A DNA stretch of 30,121 nucleotides from Symbiodinium natans (lineage: Eukaryota > Sar > Dinophyceae > Suessiales > Symbiodiniaceae), in contig CAJNDS010000449.1 of the NCBI GenBank assembly GCA_905221605.1, forward strand, positions 107,501 to 137,621, read 5' to 3'. A program made the position numbers and the translations under genes. A model generated the notes under the pieces. The model was not told where the DNA came from and did not search any database. It saw only the letters and a list, made by a program, of their open reading frames with translations. Below, in pieces: positions 29,209 to 30,121 of this stretch. Positions within the stretch are counted from its first letter, which is position 1; the number at the start of each line of letters is the position of its first letter.

Positions 29209-30117
29209 ATGTCCTTCCCTCCAGTGAAGTCTCAGGGTGCTCCTCCTAAGGCAGTAGGGCCTTATCACGGAGCCCCTCAGGGATTCACTCAGGGCAACCC
29301 TGTGCTGCCTCAGAGTTTCGTGCCTCAGCCAATTCCTCCGCCACCTGTCACGAGGCTTTTTCGTTCCACAGTGAGGGATCCTGAGCAGACCCTTCAGTAT
29401 GACCGTCCTCACTCGTATGAGGCTGAGCCGTACTTTGAGTGCCCAGGCTGTCTGAGGCAGAACAAGGGCACTAAGATCTACCTGACTCGCATCCTTTTTC
29501 AGACCCGGTGCATCTATTGCCGCTCCTCATGGCCTGCCTCAGCCATCCTTCAGTGGCACCAGCAGGTGATGCCTCTGATTGAGGACCTGCCCTGGGGAAG
29601 GCACTTAGACATCCGCTTCAGGGTCTTCGCTCAGGAGAAGCCAGGCCCACTGAGAGGGTTGGATGTCAGCTTTGGCCCAGCTCCCTCCTCAGGTGGGGCT
29701 CCTGAGGCTGCTCCTAAGGCACCACCTCCGCCACTGCCTGAGGATGAGGATGAGGAAATCTCAGCAGAGGTGGTTCACAAGTGGCTGAGGACGACCGACT
29801 CCAGCCTGAGTGCCTGCACCTTCCGCCTGAGGGGTCATGGCTACTCTGAGAACACCCTGAGGGGCAGTGTCGCGAAGATCAGGGACCTGAGTGGGGAGGC
29901 TAAGGAGATGGTTAAGGACCTCAAAGACCAGCTGAGGGACATCGAGGCCCTCATCGCTGAGCTGGACGACTTTCAGGAGGACCACCTTGAGGAAGCCTTA
30001 GACCTGGCTCAGCAGGTCCAGGATAGGCTGGATGCCAAGGCCGCTCAGGCAGCTGAGCCAGCTCCTGAGCCAAGGCCTCGCCTCAGCACACGCCCCTTCC
30101 TGAGACGAGCAACCTGA
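29209..30117 (+). CDS. Zinc-ribbon and coiled-coil protein, possible ORF1 of a LINE-like retroelement
   Basis: 302 residues from ATG at 29209 to TGA at 30115-30117. Residues 1-60 are Pro/Gln-rich and probably disordered. A four-cysteine zinc-binding module follows (Cys78-x2-Cys81 and Cys101-x2-Cys104, EAEPYFECPGC ... TRCIYC). Residues 120-180 are Pro/acidic linker (PEDEDEEIS). Residues about 222-282 form a strong amphipathic coiled coil (AKEMVKDLKDQLRDIEALIA). Zinc module plus coiled coil is an architecture used by retroelement ORF1/Gag proteins that bind nucleic acid and self-associate, but no RT or endonuclease lies in the window, so this role is inference. It is uninterrupted, unlike its split neighbours, as expected of a retroelement or a retroposed gene. 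CTNAG is strongly enriched throughout. Confidence 0.7.
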   Translation: MSFPPVKSQGAPPKAVGPYHGAPQGFTQGNPVLPQSFVPQPIPPPPVTRLFRSTVRDPEQTLQYDRPHSYEAEPYFECPGCLRQNKGTKIYLTRILFQTRCIYCRSSWPASAILQWHQQVMPLIEDLPWGRHLDIRFRVFAQEKPGPLRGLDVSFGPAPSSGGAPEAAPKAPPPPLPEDEDEEISAEVVHKWLRTTDSSLSACTFRLRGHGYSENTLRGSVAKIRDLSGEAKEMVKDLKDQLRDIEALIAELDDFQEDHLEEALDLAQQVQDRLDAKAAQAAEPAPEPRPRLSTRPFLRRAT

Positions 30118-30121
30118 GTGC

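Overview
This window looks like nuclear DNA of a dinoflagellate. The evidence is dispersed telomere-type TTTAGGG/CCCTAAA repeats on both strands, RCC1-like tandem repeats of a type common in that group, introns with GC or GA as well as GT donors, and short palindromic elements that behave as introns (introners). No bacterial operons, RNA genes or CRISPR arrays were seen. All exon models were made by eye from reading frame, splice phase and protein-family match; no transcript or homology search was available.

Most single-frame ORFs here are short because the genes are cut into small exons. Read with splicing, the window holds: a minus-strand gene or gene pair at about 1-3580 (secretory-type N terminus, then Tudor/SH3-like repeats, running off the left edge); an RCC1-repeat gene (9932-8714, minus); a possible small plus gene (10007-10863); a minus gene (11879-11048); a long plus-strand gene (about 12074-14973) with a motif resembling Cys-loop ligand-gated channels; a BTB gene with one in-frame stop (16074-15325, minus); a DUF3626 gene in at least 12 exons (about 20674-16399, minus), which is the best-supported model; weaker minus-strand exon groups at 23704-24479 and 27713-28104; and a zinc-ribbon/coiled-coil ORF at the right edge (29209-30117, plus) that may be ORF1 of a LINE-like element.

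The introns and spacers are built from two kinds of material. (1) Small foldback elements of about 90-300 bp in at least seven families, several flanked by short direct repeats; removing them restores open, family-matching protein. (2) Telomere-like arrays that often begin exactly at the splice donor (G|GTTTAGGG) and end just before an AG acceptor; at least two introns (76 and 35 nt) are almost nothing else. The shared theme is that both repeat types appear to have become introns of the host genes.

Other regions: 4.56-7.4 kb has AT tracts, a degenerate repeat block with direct and inverted copies, and a 220-bp tandem palindrome. 20.7-23.6 kb and 24.6-29.2 kb are mostly repeats, with a GC-rich block and a five-copy mosaic repeat at 25.1-26.35 kb. 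From 28.6 kb to the end the pentamer CTNAG is strongly over-represented in both untranslated and coding sequence, marking a compositionally distinct unit.
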